Assembly: GCA_033764875.1 (NCBI GenBank) | Contig: JANRIO010000052.1 | Coordinates: 1 to 64,000 of the forward strand | Length of the DNA stretch: 64,000 nucleotides | Reading direction: 5' to 3' | Source: AWTP1-13 sp033764875 | GTDB lineage: Bacteria; Pseudomonadota; Alphaproteobacteria; Rhizobiales; Hyphomicrobiaceae | In this document: piece by piece, positions 36,521 through 44,460 of the stretch | Layout of the letters: every line of letters starts with the position of its first letter | Position numbering within the stretch: position 1 is the stretch's first letter | Made by a program: the position numbers and the translations under genes | Notes under the pieces: model-generated | Database searches by the model: none | Seen by the model: only the letters and a program-made list of their open reading frames with translations | What the model was told of the DNA's origin: nothing

Positions 36521-37408
36521 TCACGCCGGCGGCGGGGCGATGACGTCCTCGTAGGCGTGGCGCCGCGTGATCAGGCCGGCGTGCTGGAAGATGTCGAGGG
36601 TCGCCTCGAAGGCGGGCCGCGTGATCTCGACGTGCGGGGTCCAGTTGCCGAGGCCCTGGTAGGTGGCGATGGTGTCGGCGAGCACGCCGACGTCGACGTC
36701 GCCGAAGTAGGGCGCCTCGATGCGCGCAACTTCTGCCGCCGGCGTGGCGATGAGCCAGGCACGCGCCTTGCGGTAGGCGCGCGTGAAAGCGCGGGACATG
36801 TCGGTGCCGAGCCAGTCGCGGCGGGCGGCGAGGCTCGAGAACGCGCACGGGCCGATGGCATCGGCGAGCGAGGTCACGATGACGCCGACGCCCTCGTGCG
36901 CGAGCTGCTGCGGGGCGGGCCCCTGCAGGTGGATGAAGTCGCCCTCGCCCTTGCGGAAGGCGGCGATCATGGCCTCGGTGCTGCCGGCGTCGACGGCGGC
37001 AATGTCCTTGAAGTCGAGGCCGCGCCTGTGACAGGCGTACTTGAACATGGCAAGCGGCTGGGCGCCGTGATCGACGAGGACGCGGCGGCCCTTGAGCGCG
37101 CTCCAGGCGAAGCCCGGATCGGGCGTGCGGCCGAGGAGGAAGAAGCCGTCCTTCTCGTTGATCTGGGCGAAATGGGCGGTCACCGGCCGCTCGCCCTTCT
37201 CGAGCGGCGTGAAGCCCTGGCTCGGCGCCGACTGGGCGACGTCGAGCCTGCCGGCGACGAGGCCGGCGATGGCGGACGTGCCCGGCGGGGACACCGAATG
37301 GCGCGCTACCAGCCCCTCCTCCTTGAGGAAGCCGCCGGCGATGGCCGCAAGCAGCGGCGAGTAGAAGGCGGAAAAGCGCGTAAACTCGATGCGGATCTCT
37401 TCGCTCAC
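36521..37408 (-). CDS. SsuA/NMT1-like ABC substrate-binding protein, no visible signal peptide
   Basis: A 295-residue protein of the type II binding-protein fold used for sulfonates, nitrate, taurine or pyrimidine precursors. The opening FSAFYSPLLAAIAGGFLKEEGL and the middle GVGVIVTSLADAIGPCAFSSLAAR fit the family. The best start is GTG 37408 with GGGAGGA upstream, giving VSEEIRIEFTR. Oddly there is no export signal, and no permease or ATPase lies next to it. It might be a cytosolic sensor, use an upstream start I cannot see, or be an orphan. Ligand unknown. It precedes a repeat-bearing gap of about 410 bases. Confidence 0.78.
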   Translation of the reverse strand: MSEEIRIEFTRFSAFYSPLLAAIAGGFLKEEGLVARHSVSPPGTSAIAGLVAGRLDVAQSAPSQGFTPLEKGERPVTAHFAQINEKDGFFLLGRTPDPGFAWSALKGRRVLVDHGAQPLAMFKYACHRRGLDFKDIAAVDAGSTEAMIAAFRKGEGDFIHLQGPAPQQLAHEGVGVIVTSLADAIGPCAFSSLAARRDWLGTDMSRAFTRAYRKARAWLIATPAAEVARIEAPYFGDVDVGVLADTIATYQGLGNWTPHVEITRPAFEATLDIFQHAGLITRRHAYEDVIAPPPA

Positions 37409-37818
37409 GTCATCCTCCCTTCGACAAGGCCTCCTGCACAAGGCCGCAAACGGGTGGTGCAAGGCCAGGGCCCGCGACGGCAAAACAATCGTGACGGGGC
37501 GCGCGGGCCGCGCCGCGCGGGCTTGGGCGTGGGGCGCGACGCGGGCACCCGCAGACGAGGCGGATCCGACTGCCTTGGCTGGATGTCTCGGGACGAGCCC
37601 ACGAGCGTCCGGTCGAGCCCTGCGAGCCGTCGCGTTCCAAGGCAGGCGTGCGTGGATGCCCGCCGTCGGGCATGACGTGAATTTTGCGGTCGCTTGCCGC
37701 GCCGATCGACGTCGCCCCCCCGCGCAGGCGAGATTCAGGGCTGCGGCCTGTGCCGCCGCAACCGCGACGATTTTCGAGCCGGACAGCGGCGCGTCGAGCG
37801 CGACCATGACAAGCGGGT
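37409..37818. other. Gene-free interval with type A palindrome
   Basis: About 410 bases between two leftward genes, with no credible reading frame. It holds a type A palindrome at 37651-37677 and a degraded type B-like element near 37585-37610. Nothing else is recognised. Confidence 0.55.
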
Positions 37819-38760
37819 CTAGCGGGCGCGGGCCTCGTCGAAGCGGGCCGCGAGCGCTGCCGCGATCTGGCTCGCGAACCGGCTCACCGCCACCGGCAGG
37901 GCGCGGCCGCGCAACTGGCCGAGATAGAGGATGCCGGGCTTCACGTCGCGCGCATCGACGGGGCGGCTGACGTCGCCGCTCGACCCGGCGCCCTGCGAGA
38001 TGCCGATGGGGATCTGAAAGCTGATGGCGTTCTCCTGGCGCGCGTAGTGGCGCAGGAACTCGAAGCTGTCGGACTCGATCACCGGGTGCAGCTTGATCGA
38101 CGAGCGCAGCACGGCCGTCTCCAGCACGGCGCGCACACCGTAGGAGTGGGTGGGCATCGCGATGGGATAGCGCAGGCAGTCGCGCAGGCGGACGGTGCCG
38201 TTGGCCGCCAGCGGATGGCGGCGCGACATCAGCGCGTGCACCGGCTGCTCGACGGCAAGCAGCGTCTCGAACTCGGCAAGCCGCACCGGCTCGAAGACGA
38301 GGGCGAGATCGGCGGAGTGATCGGCGAGCGCCTCCTCCGCCGCCTCGCGGTCGCGGCGCTGCACGTGGAAGGTCACCGCCGGATGCTCGCGGCGATAGAG
38401 GGCGATCTGCTCCGGCAGGAACACCGGCATCACGGCCTGGGAGCAGGCGATCGAGATGTGGCCGCGCCGGACGCCCGAAAGATCGGCGATCTGCGACCTG
38501 ACGCGCTCCATGTCGGAGAGCTGGGTGCGCACGTGCTGGATCAGGATCTCGCCCGCCGTCGACAGCCGGACGCCGCGCGGCAGCCGCTCGAAGATCGGCA
38601 CGCCGAGCTCGTCCTCGATGGCCAGGATGCGCCGGTTGAGCGCGGTCGAGGTGATGGCGAGAGCCTCCGCCGCGCGCCGGATCGAGCCGGCGCGGACGAC
38701 GGCATCGATGTAGCGCAGCGGCAGCAGATGGCGCACGGCTCGATCCCCGGACTGGTGCAT
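37819..38760 (-). CDS. LysR-family transcriptional regulator
   Basis: A 313-residue regulator. The N-terminal winged helix-turn-helix spans about 12-70 (LRYIDAVVRAGSIRRAAEALAIT, LNRRILAIEDELGVPIFERLPRG). The effector domain covers about 95-300 (GHISIACSQAVMPVFLPEQIALY). It diverges from the family 5 binding-protein gene with about 137 bases between, the usual arrangement for a LysR regulator and its target, so it likely controls the transport-amidase operon to the right in response to that substrate or a product (inference). Confidence 0.92.
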   Translation of the reverse strand: MHQSGDRAVRHLLPLRYIDAVVRAGSIRRAAEALAITSTALNRRILAIEDELGVPIFERLPRGVRLSTAGEILIQHVRTQLSDMERVRSQIADLSGVRRGHISIACSQAVMPVFLPEQIALYRREHPAVTFHVQRRDREAAEEALADHSADLALVFEPVRLAEFETLLAVEQPVHALMSRRHPLAANGTVRLRDCLRYPIAMPTHSYGVRAVLETAVLRSSIKLHPVIESDSFEFLRHYARQENAISFQIPIGISQGAGSSGDVSRPVDARDVKPGILYLGQLRGRALPVAVSRFASQIAAALAARFDEARAR

Positions 38761-38897
38761 TTTTTGCAGCGGATTGGTGCATATCTAGCAGGAGACAGCG
38801 TCACTCGCATCCGGTCTTATGGCGGCAAGGGGCCGGGCGCAGCGCCGTTCGGGCCCCGCATGCAGCGATGACAACCAGTTTCACGTCTAGGGCCGCC

Positions 38898-40526
38898 ATG
38901 CACGACAACTCCATGAAACGCCGTGATTTTCTCAAGACCGCCTCGGCCGCCGCCGTGGGCGCCGTGGCCGCGCCGGCGGTGTGGTCGCCGGCACGCGCCC
39001 AGGACCGCAAGGAGACCCTTCTCATCGTCACGGAGAACGGGCCCAACAACCTCGACATCCACGGCGTCGGCACCAACCGCCCGGGCTACGAGGCGTCGTG
39101 GAACTGCTACGACCGCCTCGTCACGCACGAGAAGAAGACGCTCGCGGACGGCTCGGTCTCCTACGACCGCGACAAGTTCAAGCCGGAGCTCGCCGAGGAC
39201 ATGAACGTCGGCGACATGTCGGTGACGTTCAAGCTGAAGAAGAACGCGAAGTTCCAGGACGGCACGCCGGTGACGGCGAAGGACGTGAAATGGTCGTACG
39301 AGCGCGCCGTCAAGGTCGGCGGCTTTCCGACCGTGCAGATGAAGGCCGGCTCGCTGGAGAAGCCGGAGCAGTTCGTCGTCGTCGACGACCACACCTTCCG
39401 CGTCGACCTCCTGAAGAAGAACCGCCTCACGGTGCCCGACATGGCGGTGATCGTGCCGGGGGTCTACCATTCCGAGCTTCTGAAGAAGCAAGCCACGGAG
39501 AAGGATCCGTGGGCGCTAGAGTACACCAAGAGCAACACCGCGGGCACAGGCGCCTACAAGGTCACCAGCTGGAAGCCCGGCGTCGAGACCGTCTATCAGC
39601 GCAACGACGCCTGGGTCGGCGGGCCGCTGCCGCAAATCAAGCGCGTGATCTGGCGCACGATCCCCTCCGCCGGCAACCGCCGGGCGCTGATGGAGCGGGG
39701 CGACGCCGACATCTCCTTCGACCTGCCGGCGAAGGACTTCACCGAGATGAAGAAGGACGGCAAGCTGAAGCTGATCTCCAATCCGATCGGCAACGGCATG
39801 TACAGCCTCGAGCTCAACGTGACGAAGCCGCCCTTCGACAACGTCAAGGTGCGCCAGGCCGTCGCCTACGCCATCCCCTACCAGAAGATCATCGACGCGG
39901 CCATGTTCGGCCACGCGCGGCCGCTGTTCGGGGGGCCCTCCAACGACGTCGCGGGTACCGAGTGGCCGCAGCCGACCGGCTACAAGACCGACATCGCCAA
40001 GGCGAAGGAGCTGATGGCGGCAGCGGGTGCCGGCGAGATCGAGACGACGATCTCCTTCGACCTCGGCGACGGCGTCAACTCCGAGCCGATGGCCGTGCTG
40101 ATCCAGGAGAGCCTGGCGCAGATCGGCATCAAGGCGGCGATCAACAAGGTGCCGGGCGCCAACTGGCGCAGCGAGATGGCCAAGAAGTCGATGCCGATGA
40201 TGGTCAACTTCTTCTCCGGCTGGCTCGACTATCCCGAGTACTTCTTCTTCTGGTGCTACGCCGGGCAGAACGCCATCTTCAACACGCCGAGCTACGTCAA
40301 CAAGGACATGGACGCGCTGATCGACGGCGCCTACGCGGCGGCGGCGACCGGCAATACCGCCAAGTACGAGAAGGACGTGAAGGGCTTCATCTCCAAGGCC
40401 TACCACGACGTGCCGCGCGTGCCGCTGTTCCAGCCCTACCTCAACGTCGCCACGCAGAAGAACATCTCCGGCTACAGCTACTGGTTCCACCGCCAGGTGG
40501 ACTACCGCTCGATCGTGAAGGGGTAG
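38898..40526 (+). CDS. ABC substrate-binding protein, family 5, Tat-exported
   Basis: Periplasmic binding protein of the dipeptide/opine/oligopeptide class (SBP family 5), 542 residues. A twin-arginine signal is seen at residues 6-34 (KRRDFLKTAS, then an Ala-rich core ending SPARA), so it is exported folded. Typical body: FKLKKNAKFQDGTPVTAKDVKWSYERA, NTAGTGAYKV, VRQAVAYAIPYQKI. First gene of a run that continues through two permeases, a fused ATPase and AtzG/E/H/F-like genes, suggesting the ligand is a small nitrogenous compound that these amidases degrade. Start could also be ATG 38868 or 38913. Confidence 0.94.
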   Translation: MHDNSMKRRDFLKTASAAAVGAVAAPAVWSPARAQDRKETLLIVTENGPNNLDIHGVGTNRPGYEASWNCYDRLVTHEKKTLADGSVSYDRDKFKPELAEDMNVGDMSVTFKLKKNAKFQDGTPVTAKDVKWSYERAVKVGGFPTVQMKAGSLEKPEQFVVVDDHTFRVDLLKKNRLTVPDMAVIVPGVYHSELLKKQATEKDPWALEYTKSNTAGTGAYKVTSWKPGVETVYQRNDAWVGGPLPQIKRVIWRTIPSAGNRRALMERGDADISFDLPAKDFTEMKKDGKLKLISNPIGNGMYSLELNVTKPPFDNVKVRQAVAYAIPYQKIIDAAMFGHARPLFGGPSNDVAGTEWPQPTGYKTDIAKAKELMAAAGAGEIETTISFDLGDGVNSEPMAVLIQESLAQIGIKAAINKVPGANWRSEMAKKSMPMMVNFFSGWLDYPEYFFFWCYAGQNAIFNTPSYVNKDMDALIDGAYAAAATGNTAKYEKDVKGFISKAYHDVPRVPLFQPYLNVATQKNISGYSYWFHRQVDYRSIVKG

Positions 40527-40533
40527 CGGACGG

Positions 40534-40570
40534 TTGCGCCGCGACGCTCCAGGCAGCGTCGCGGATGCAA
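40534..40570 (+). other. mRNA hairpin between binding-protein and permease genes
   Basis: A perfect 10-bp stem (CCGCGACGCT 40539-40548, AGCGTCGCGG 40555-40564, loop CCAGGC), extended by TTGC/GCAA outside with a small bulge. No T-run follows. In ABC operons such hairpins often partly stop transcription or protect the binding-protein message so that it is made in excess over the permease. Confidence 0.6.
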
Positions 40571-40587
40571 CGAGGGAAGGGTGAGCG

Positions 40588-41601
40588 ATGCTCGCGACGT
40601 TCGGCAAACGCCTCGTGACGGTGATCCCGACGCTGATCGGCGTCGTCATCGTCACGTTCCTGCTCACGCGCGTGCTGCCCGGCGACCCGGCGGTGTACTT
40701 CGCCGGGCCCGCGGCGACGCCGGACTCGATTGCCGAGGTGCGCAAGACGCTGGGCCTCGACCGGCCGCTGGCGGAGCAGTTCGCCCGCTACGTCGCCGAC
40801 CTGGCGCGCGGCAACTTCGGAAACTCACTCTCGACCGGGCGCCCGGTGGCCGCCGAGATCTCGAGCCGGCTGCCGGCCTCGGCCGAGCTGACGCTGGCTG
40901 GGCTGGTGCTGTCGCTGGCCATCGCCATCCCGCTCGGCATCCTCGCGGCGGTGAAGCAGGGCTCCTGGATCGACCACCTGTGCCGGATCGTGGCCACGGC
41001 CGGCGTGTCGCTGCCGGTGTTCTTCACCGGCCTGCTGCTCGTCTACGTGTTCTATTTCATCCTCGGCTGGTCGCCGGCGCCGATCGGGCGCCTCGACGCC
41101 TTCGCCACGGCGCCGCCGGCCTACACGGGCTTCTACCTGATCGACACGCTGGCGGCCGGCGATCTCGAGACCTTCCGCGGCGCGCTCGGTCAGCTGGTGC
41201 TGCCCGCCGCCACGCTCAGCATCTTCTCGCTGGCGCCGATCGCGCGCATGACGCGGGCCTCGATGCTGGCCGTGCTCGCCTCGGAGTTCGTGCGCACGGC
41301 GCGCGCCAGCGGGCTCAACTCGCGCACCATCATCATCACCTACGCCTTCCGCAACGCCATGCTGCCGGTGGTGACGACGCTCGGCATGGTGTTCTCGTTC
41401 CTGCTCGGGGCCAACGTGCTGGTGGAGAAGGTGTTCGCCTGGCCCGGCATCGGCTCCTACGCGGTGGAGGCGCTGCTGCAGTCGGACTTCGCGCCGGTGC
41501 AGGGCTTCGTGCTGACGATGGCGGTGCTGTACGTGGCGCTCAACCTGCTGATCGACGTGCTGTACGGCATCATCGACCCACGCGTGAGGCTCGACGGATG
41601 A
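40588..41601 (+). CDS. ABC transporter permease, DppB type
   Basis: Inner-membrane permease of the family 5 peptide/nickel class; 337 residues. The N-terminal helix and periplasmic region (VTFLLTRVLPGDPAVYFAG, then the TLGLDRPLAEQFARY region) are typical of DppB-like subunits. About six membrane helices follow. The ATPase-contact loop is near RTARASGLNSRTIIITYAFRNAMLP. A good ribosome site (GGGAAGGG) precedes the start. It overlaps the next permease gene by ATGA. Confidence 0.95.
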   Translation: MLATFGKRLVTVIPTLIGVVIVTFLLTRVLPGDPAVYFAGPAATPDSIAEVRKTLGLDRPLAEQFARYVADLARGNFGNSLSTGRPVAAEISSRLPASAELTLAGLVLSLAIAIPLGILAAVKQGSWIDHLCRIVATAGVSLPVFFTGLLLVYVFYFILGWSPAPIGRLDAFATAPPAYTGFYLIDTLAAGDLETFRGALGQLVLPAATLSIFSLAPIARMTRASMLAVLASEFVRTARASGLNSRTIIITYAFRNAMLPVVTTLGMVFSFLLGANVLVEKVFAWPGIGSYAVEALLQSDFAPVQGFVLTMAVLYVALNLLIDVLYGIIDPRVRLDG

Positions 41602-42494
41602 CGGACGCGCTGGCAGGCTCCACATCCTCCGCCGAGACGGCGAAGCCCAACAGCACGCTGCTGGCGCATGCGCGCTACGTGATCTCGGACAACCCCGTCA
41701 CGGGGCTCGCCTTCGGCCTGTTCGTCCTGATCGCGCTCACCGCGCTGATCGGGCCGTACGTGGTGCCGCACGATCCTCTGGCCAGCGACACCACCGCGAG
41801 CCTGAAGCCGCCGTCGCTCAAGCACTGGTTCGGCACCGACCAGCTCGGACGCGACATCTTCAGCCGCGTGATCGTGGCGACGCGGCTCGACTTCATCATC
41901 GCGCTCGCCTCGGTGGCGCTGGTGTTCGTGATGGGCGGGTTCGCCGGCATCGCGGCCGGCTTCTGGGGCGGCTGGACGGACCGCCTCGTCAGCCGGCTCG
42001 CCGACACGATCATGGCGTTTCCCCTGTTCGTTCTCGCCATGGGCATCGTGGCGGCGCTCGGCAACACGGTGACCAACATCGTGATCGCGACCGCGATCAT
42101 CAACTTCCCGCTCTATGCGCGGGTGGCCCGGGCGGAGGCCAACGTGCGCCGCGACGCCGGCTTCGTGCAGGCGGCGCGGCTGTCGGGCAACGGCGATCTG
42201 CGCATCCTGCTGACGCAGATCCTGCCCAACATCATGCCGATCATGATGGTGCAGATCTCGCTCACCATGGGCTACGCCATCCTCAATGCCGCGGGCCTGT
42301 CCTTCATCGGCCTCGGGGTGAAGCCGCCGACGCCGGAGTGGGGGATCATGGTCGCGGAAGGGGCGGCCAACATCATCTCCGGCGAATGGTGGGTGGCGCT
42401 GTTCCCCGGCGCGGCGCTGATGATCGCGGTGTTCTGCTTCAACCTGCTCGGCGACGGGTTGCGCGACCTCGTCGACCCGCAACGGCGGACATGA
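41598..42494 (+). CDS. ABC transporter permease, DppC type
   Basis: Second permease of the transporter, 298 residues. A cytosolic N-terminal leader of about 35 residues is followed by a first helix (TGLAFGLFVLIALTALIGPY), the conserved HWFGTDQLGRDIFSRVI region and five more helices. The ATPase-contact loop is near VQAARLSGNGDLRILLTQILPN. It overlaps the gene before (41598-41601) and after (42491-42494), so the transporter is translated as a coupled set. Confidence 0.95.
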   Translation: MTDALAGSTSSAETAKPNSTLLAHARYVISDNPVTGLAFGLFVLIALTALIGPYVVPHDPLASDTTASLKPPSLKHWFGTDQLGRDIFSRVIVATRLDFIIALASVALVFVMGGFAGIAAGFWGGWTDRLVSRLADTIMAFPLFVLAMGIVAALGNTVTNIVIATAIINFPLYARVARAEANVRRDAGFVQAARLSGNGDLRILLTQILPNIMPIMMVQISLTMGYAILNAAGLSFIGLGVKPPTPEWGIMVAEGAANIISGEWWVALFPGAALMIAVFCFNLLGDGLRDLVDPQRRT

Positions 42495-44245
42495 GGGAGG
42501 CCCCCGTGAACGAGCACGTGCGCCTGAGCAACCAGCCCCCCGGGGTGCCGCTGCTCGACGTGAAGGATCTCACCGTCGCGTTCCAGACGCGGCGCGGCGT
42601 CGTCACGGCGGTGCGCAACGTCAGCATCGCGGTGGCCAAGGGCGAGACGCTGGCGATCGTGGGCGAATCGGGCTCGGGCAAGTCGGTCACGTCGTACGCG
42701 GTGATGCGCATCCTCGACCGCGCCGGGCGCATCGCGGAGGGCTCGGTGATGTTCTCCGGCGTCGACATGCGCCTGGCGAGCGACGAGCAGATGCGCGACC
42801 TGCGCGGGCGCGAGATGTCGATGATCTTCCAGAACCCGCGGGCGGCGCTGAACCCCATCCGCAAGGTCGGCCGGCAGATCGAGGACGTGCTGCGCCAGCA
42901 CGTGCAAGCGGGCTCCGACGACATCAAGGCGAAGGCCATCGACATCCTCGACCAGGTGCGCATCGCGCGGCCCGACGAGCGCTACCACGCCTATCCGTTC
43001 GAGATGTCGGGCGGCATGTGCCAGCGCGTCGTCATCGCGCTGGCGCTCGCCTGCCGGCCGCAGCTGCTCATCGCCGACGAGCCGACCACCGGCCTCGACG
43101 TGACGACGCAGAAGACGGTGATGGAGCTGATCGTCGAGCTCACCCGCGAGCGCGGCATGTCGACCATCCTGATCACGCACGACCTGGGGCTGGCGGCGAC
43201 CTACTGCGACCGCGTGGTGGTCATGGAGAAGGGACGCGTCGTCGAGACGGCGCCGGCGGCCAAGATCTTCCAGGCGCCGGAGCATCCCTACACGCGCAAG
43301 CTGATGAAGGCGACGCCGCGGCCGGGCTCGACGCTGCGCGGCCTGCTGCCCGACGCCGACGACGGGGCAACGCCTGCGGCCCGGCCGGCCAGTCCCGCCG
43401 ACGCGACGGCGGGTGCACCGCTGCTCGAGGTCGAGGGCCTCGTCAAGGCGTACCCGCGCAAGGGCGCCGGCGGGAGCGGCCTGGCCAGGCTGCTCGGCGG
43501 CAGCAAGCCGCAGGCCGACGGCATCTTCCGCGCCGTCGACGGCATCTCGTTCAAGGTCAATCGCCGCGAGAGCGTCGGGCTTGTCGGCGAATCGGGCTGC
43601 GGCAAATCCACGACGTCGATGATGGTGATGCGGCTCATCGACCGCACGGCCGGCCGGATCATGTTCGACGGCACCGACATCGGCGCGATACCCGCGCGCA
43701 AGTTCGCCCGGCTGCCGCTGCGCAAGCGCATCCAGATGGTGTTCCAGGACCCGACGGACAGCCTGAACCCGCGGTTCACCGCCGTGCGCGCCATCGCCGA
43801 TCCGATCCTGCAGCTCGGCGACATCAAGGGCCGCGATGCGGTGCGGGCCAAGTGCGAGGATCTGGCAGGGCTCGTCGGCCTCCCCGTCGAGCTCCTCGAC
43901 CGCTTCCCGCACCAGCTCTCGGGCGGGCAGAAGGCGCGCGTCGGCATCGCTCGGGCGATTGCGCTCAACCCCGATCTCGTTATTCTCGACGAGCCGACGG
44001 CGGCGCTGGACGTGTCCGTGCAGGCGGTGGTGCTCAACCTTCTCCAGGACCTCAAGGAGAAGCTCGGCATGAGCTACCTGTTCGTGTCGCACGATCTCAA
44101 CGTCGTGCGCCTGCTGTGCGACCGGGTGATCGTGATGCGCGCCGGCCAGATCGTCGAGGAAGGGCCCACGGCGCACGTGCTGTTCCAGCCGCAGGCTGAG
44201 TACACACGCGAGCTGCTGGCAGCCATCCCGCATCCGCCGGCCTGA
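42491..44245 (+). CDS. Fused double ATPase of family 5 ABC transporter (DppD-DppF type)
   Basis: One 584-residue chain holds both ATPases that are often separate genes. The first domain is at about 20-275: GESGSGKS, signature-like MSGGMCQR, Walker B LLIADEP. A linker of about 25 residues with the family's C-terminal YTRKLMKATPRPGS tail follows. The second domain is at about 310-584: GESGCGKS, LSGGQKAR, LVILDEP. ATG 42491 overlaps the permease stop, but an in-frame GTG at 42506 has a better-placed AGGGAGG and may be the true start. The Ser-Gly-Gly-Met form of the first signature is the usual DppD variant. Confidence 0.94.
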   Translation: MREAPVNEHVRLSNQPPGVPLLDVKDLTVAFQTRRGVVTAVRNVSIAVAKGETLAIVGESGSGKSVTSYAVMRILDRAGRIAEGSVMFSGVDMRLASDEQMRDLRGREMSMIFQNPRAALNPIRKVGRQIEDVLRQHVQAGSDDIKAKAIDILDQVRIARPDERYHAYPFEMSGGMCQRVVIALALACRPQLLIADEPTTGLDVTTQKTVMELIVELTRERGMSTILITHDLGLAATYCDRVVVMEKGRVVETAPAAKIFQAPEHPYTRKLMKATPRPGSTLRGLLPDADDGATPAARPASPADATAGAPLLEVEGLVKAYPRKGAGGSGLARLLGGSKPQADGIFRAVDGISFKVNRRESVGLVGESGCGKSTTSMMVMRLIDRTAGRIMFDGTDIGAIPARKFARLPLRKRIQMVFQDPTDSLNPRFTAVRAIADPILQLGDIKGRDAVRAKCEDLAGLVGLPVELLDRFPHQLSGGQKARVGIARAIALNPDLVILDEPTAALDVSVQAVVLNLLQDLKEKLGMSYLFVSHDLNVVRLLCDRVIVMRAGQIVEEGPTAHVLFQPQAEYTRELLAAIPHPPA

Positions 44246-44268
44246 CGCGACCGCCACGAGGAGCTCTG

Positions 44269-44457
44269 ATGCAGCCCGACGACGACACGCTCAACGCCCT
44301 GATCGAGGCGCACGCGAAGGCCCTGGGCCTGGCGATCGAGCCCGAGTGGATGGCCTCCGTCCGCGCGCACCTTGCCGTCTCCTACCGCCTCGCCGGCGTC
44401 GTGGAGGAGGTCGAGCTTGCCGACGAGAGCGAGCCGGCTCCGGTGTACGAGGCCTGA
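44269..44457 (+). CDS. AtzG-like (DUF4089) small subunit
   Basis: A 62-residue helical protein. In cyanuric-acid degraders AtzG partners the amidase AtzE, as GatC does GatA, forming 1-carboxybiuret hydrolase. Seen here: NALIEAHAKALGLAIEPEWMASVRAHLAVSYRLAGVVEEV, an acidic Leu/Ile-rich pattern as in DUF4089, and a C-terminal tail that would wrap round the amidase. GAGGAG precedes the start. It lies 3 bases before the amidase gene, supporting a complex. The symbol is not assigned because the substrate may differ. Confidence 0.85.
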   Translation: MQPDDDTLNALIEAHAKALGLAIEPEWMASVRAHLAVSYRLAGVVEEVELADESEPAPVYEA

Positions 44458-44460
44458 GCG

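Noticed and set aside
36521..38782. One 753-codon gene covering binding protein and LysR region
   Set aside because: Only the part after GTG 37408 shows family motifs; the upstream part is antisense-like shadow across a repeat and out of frame with the LysR gene.
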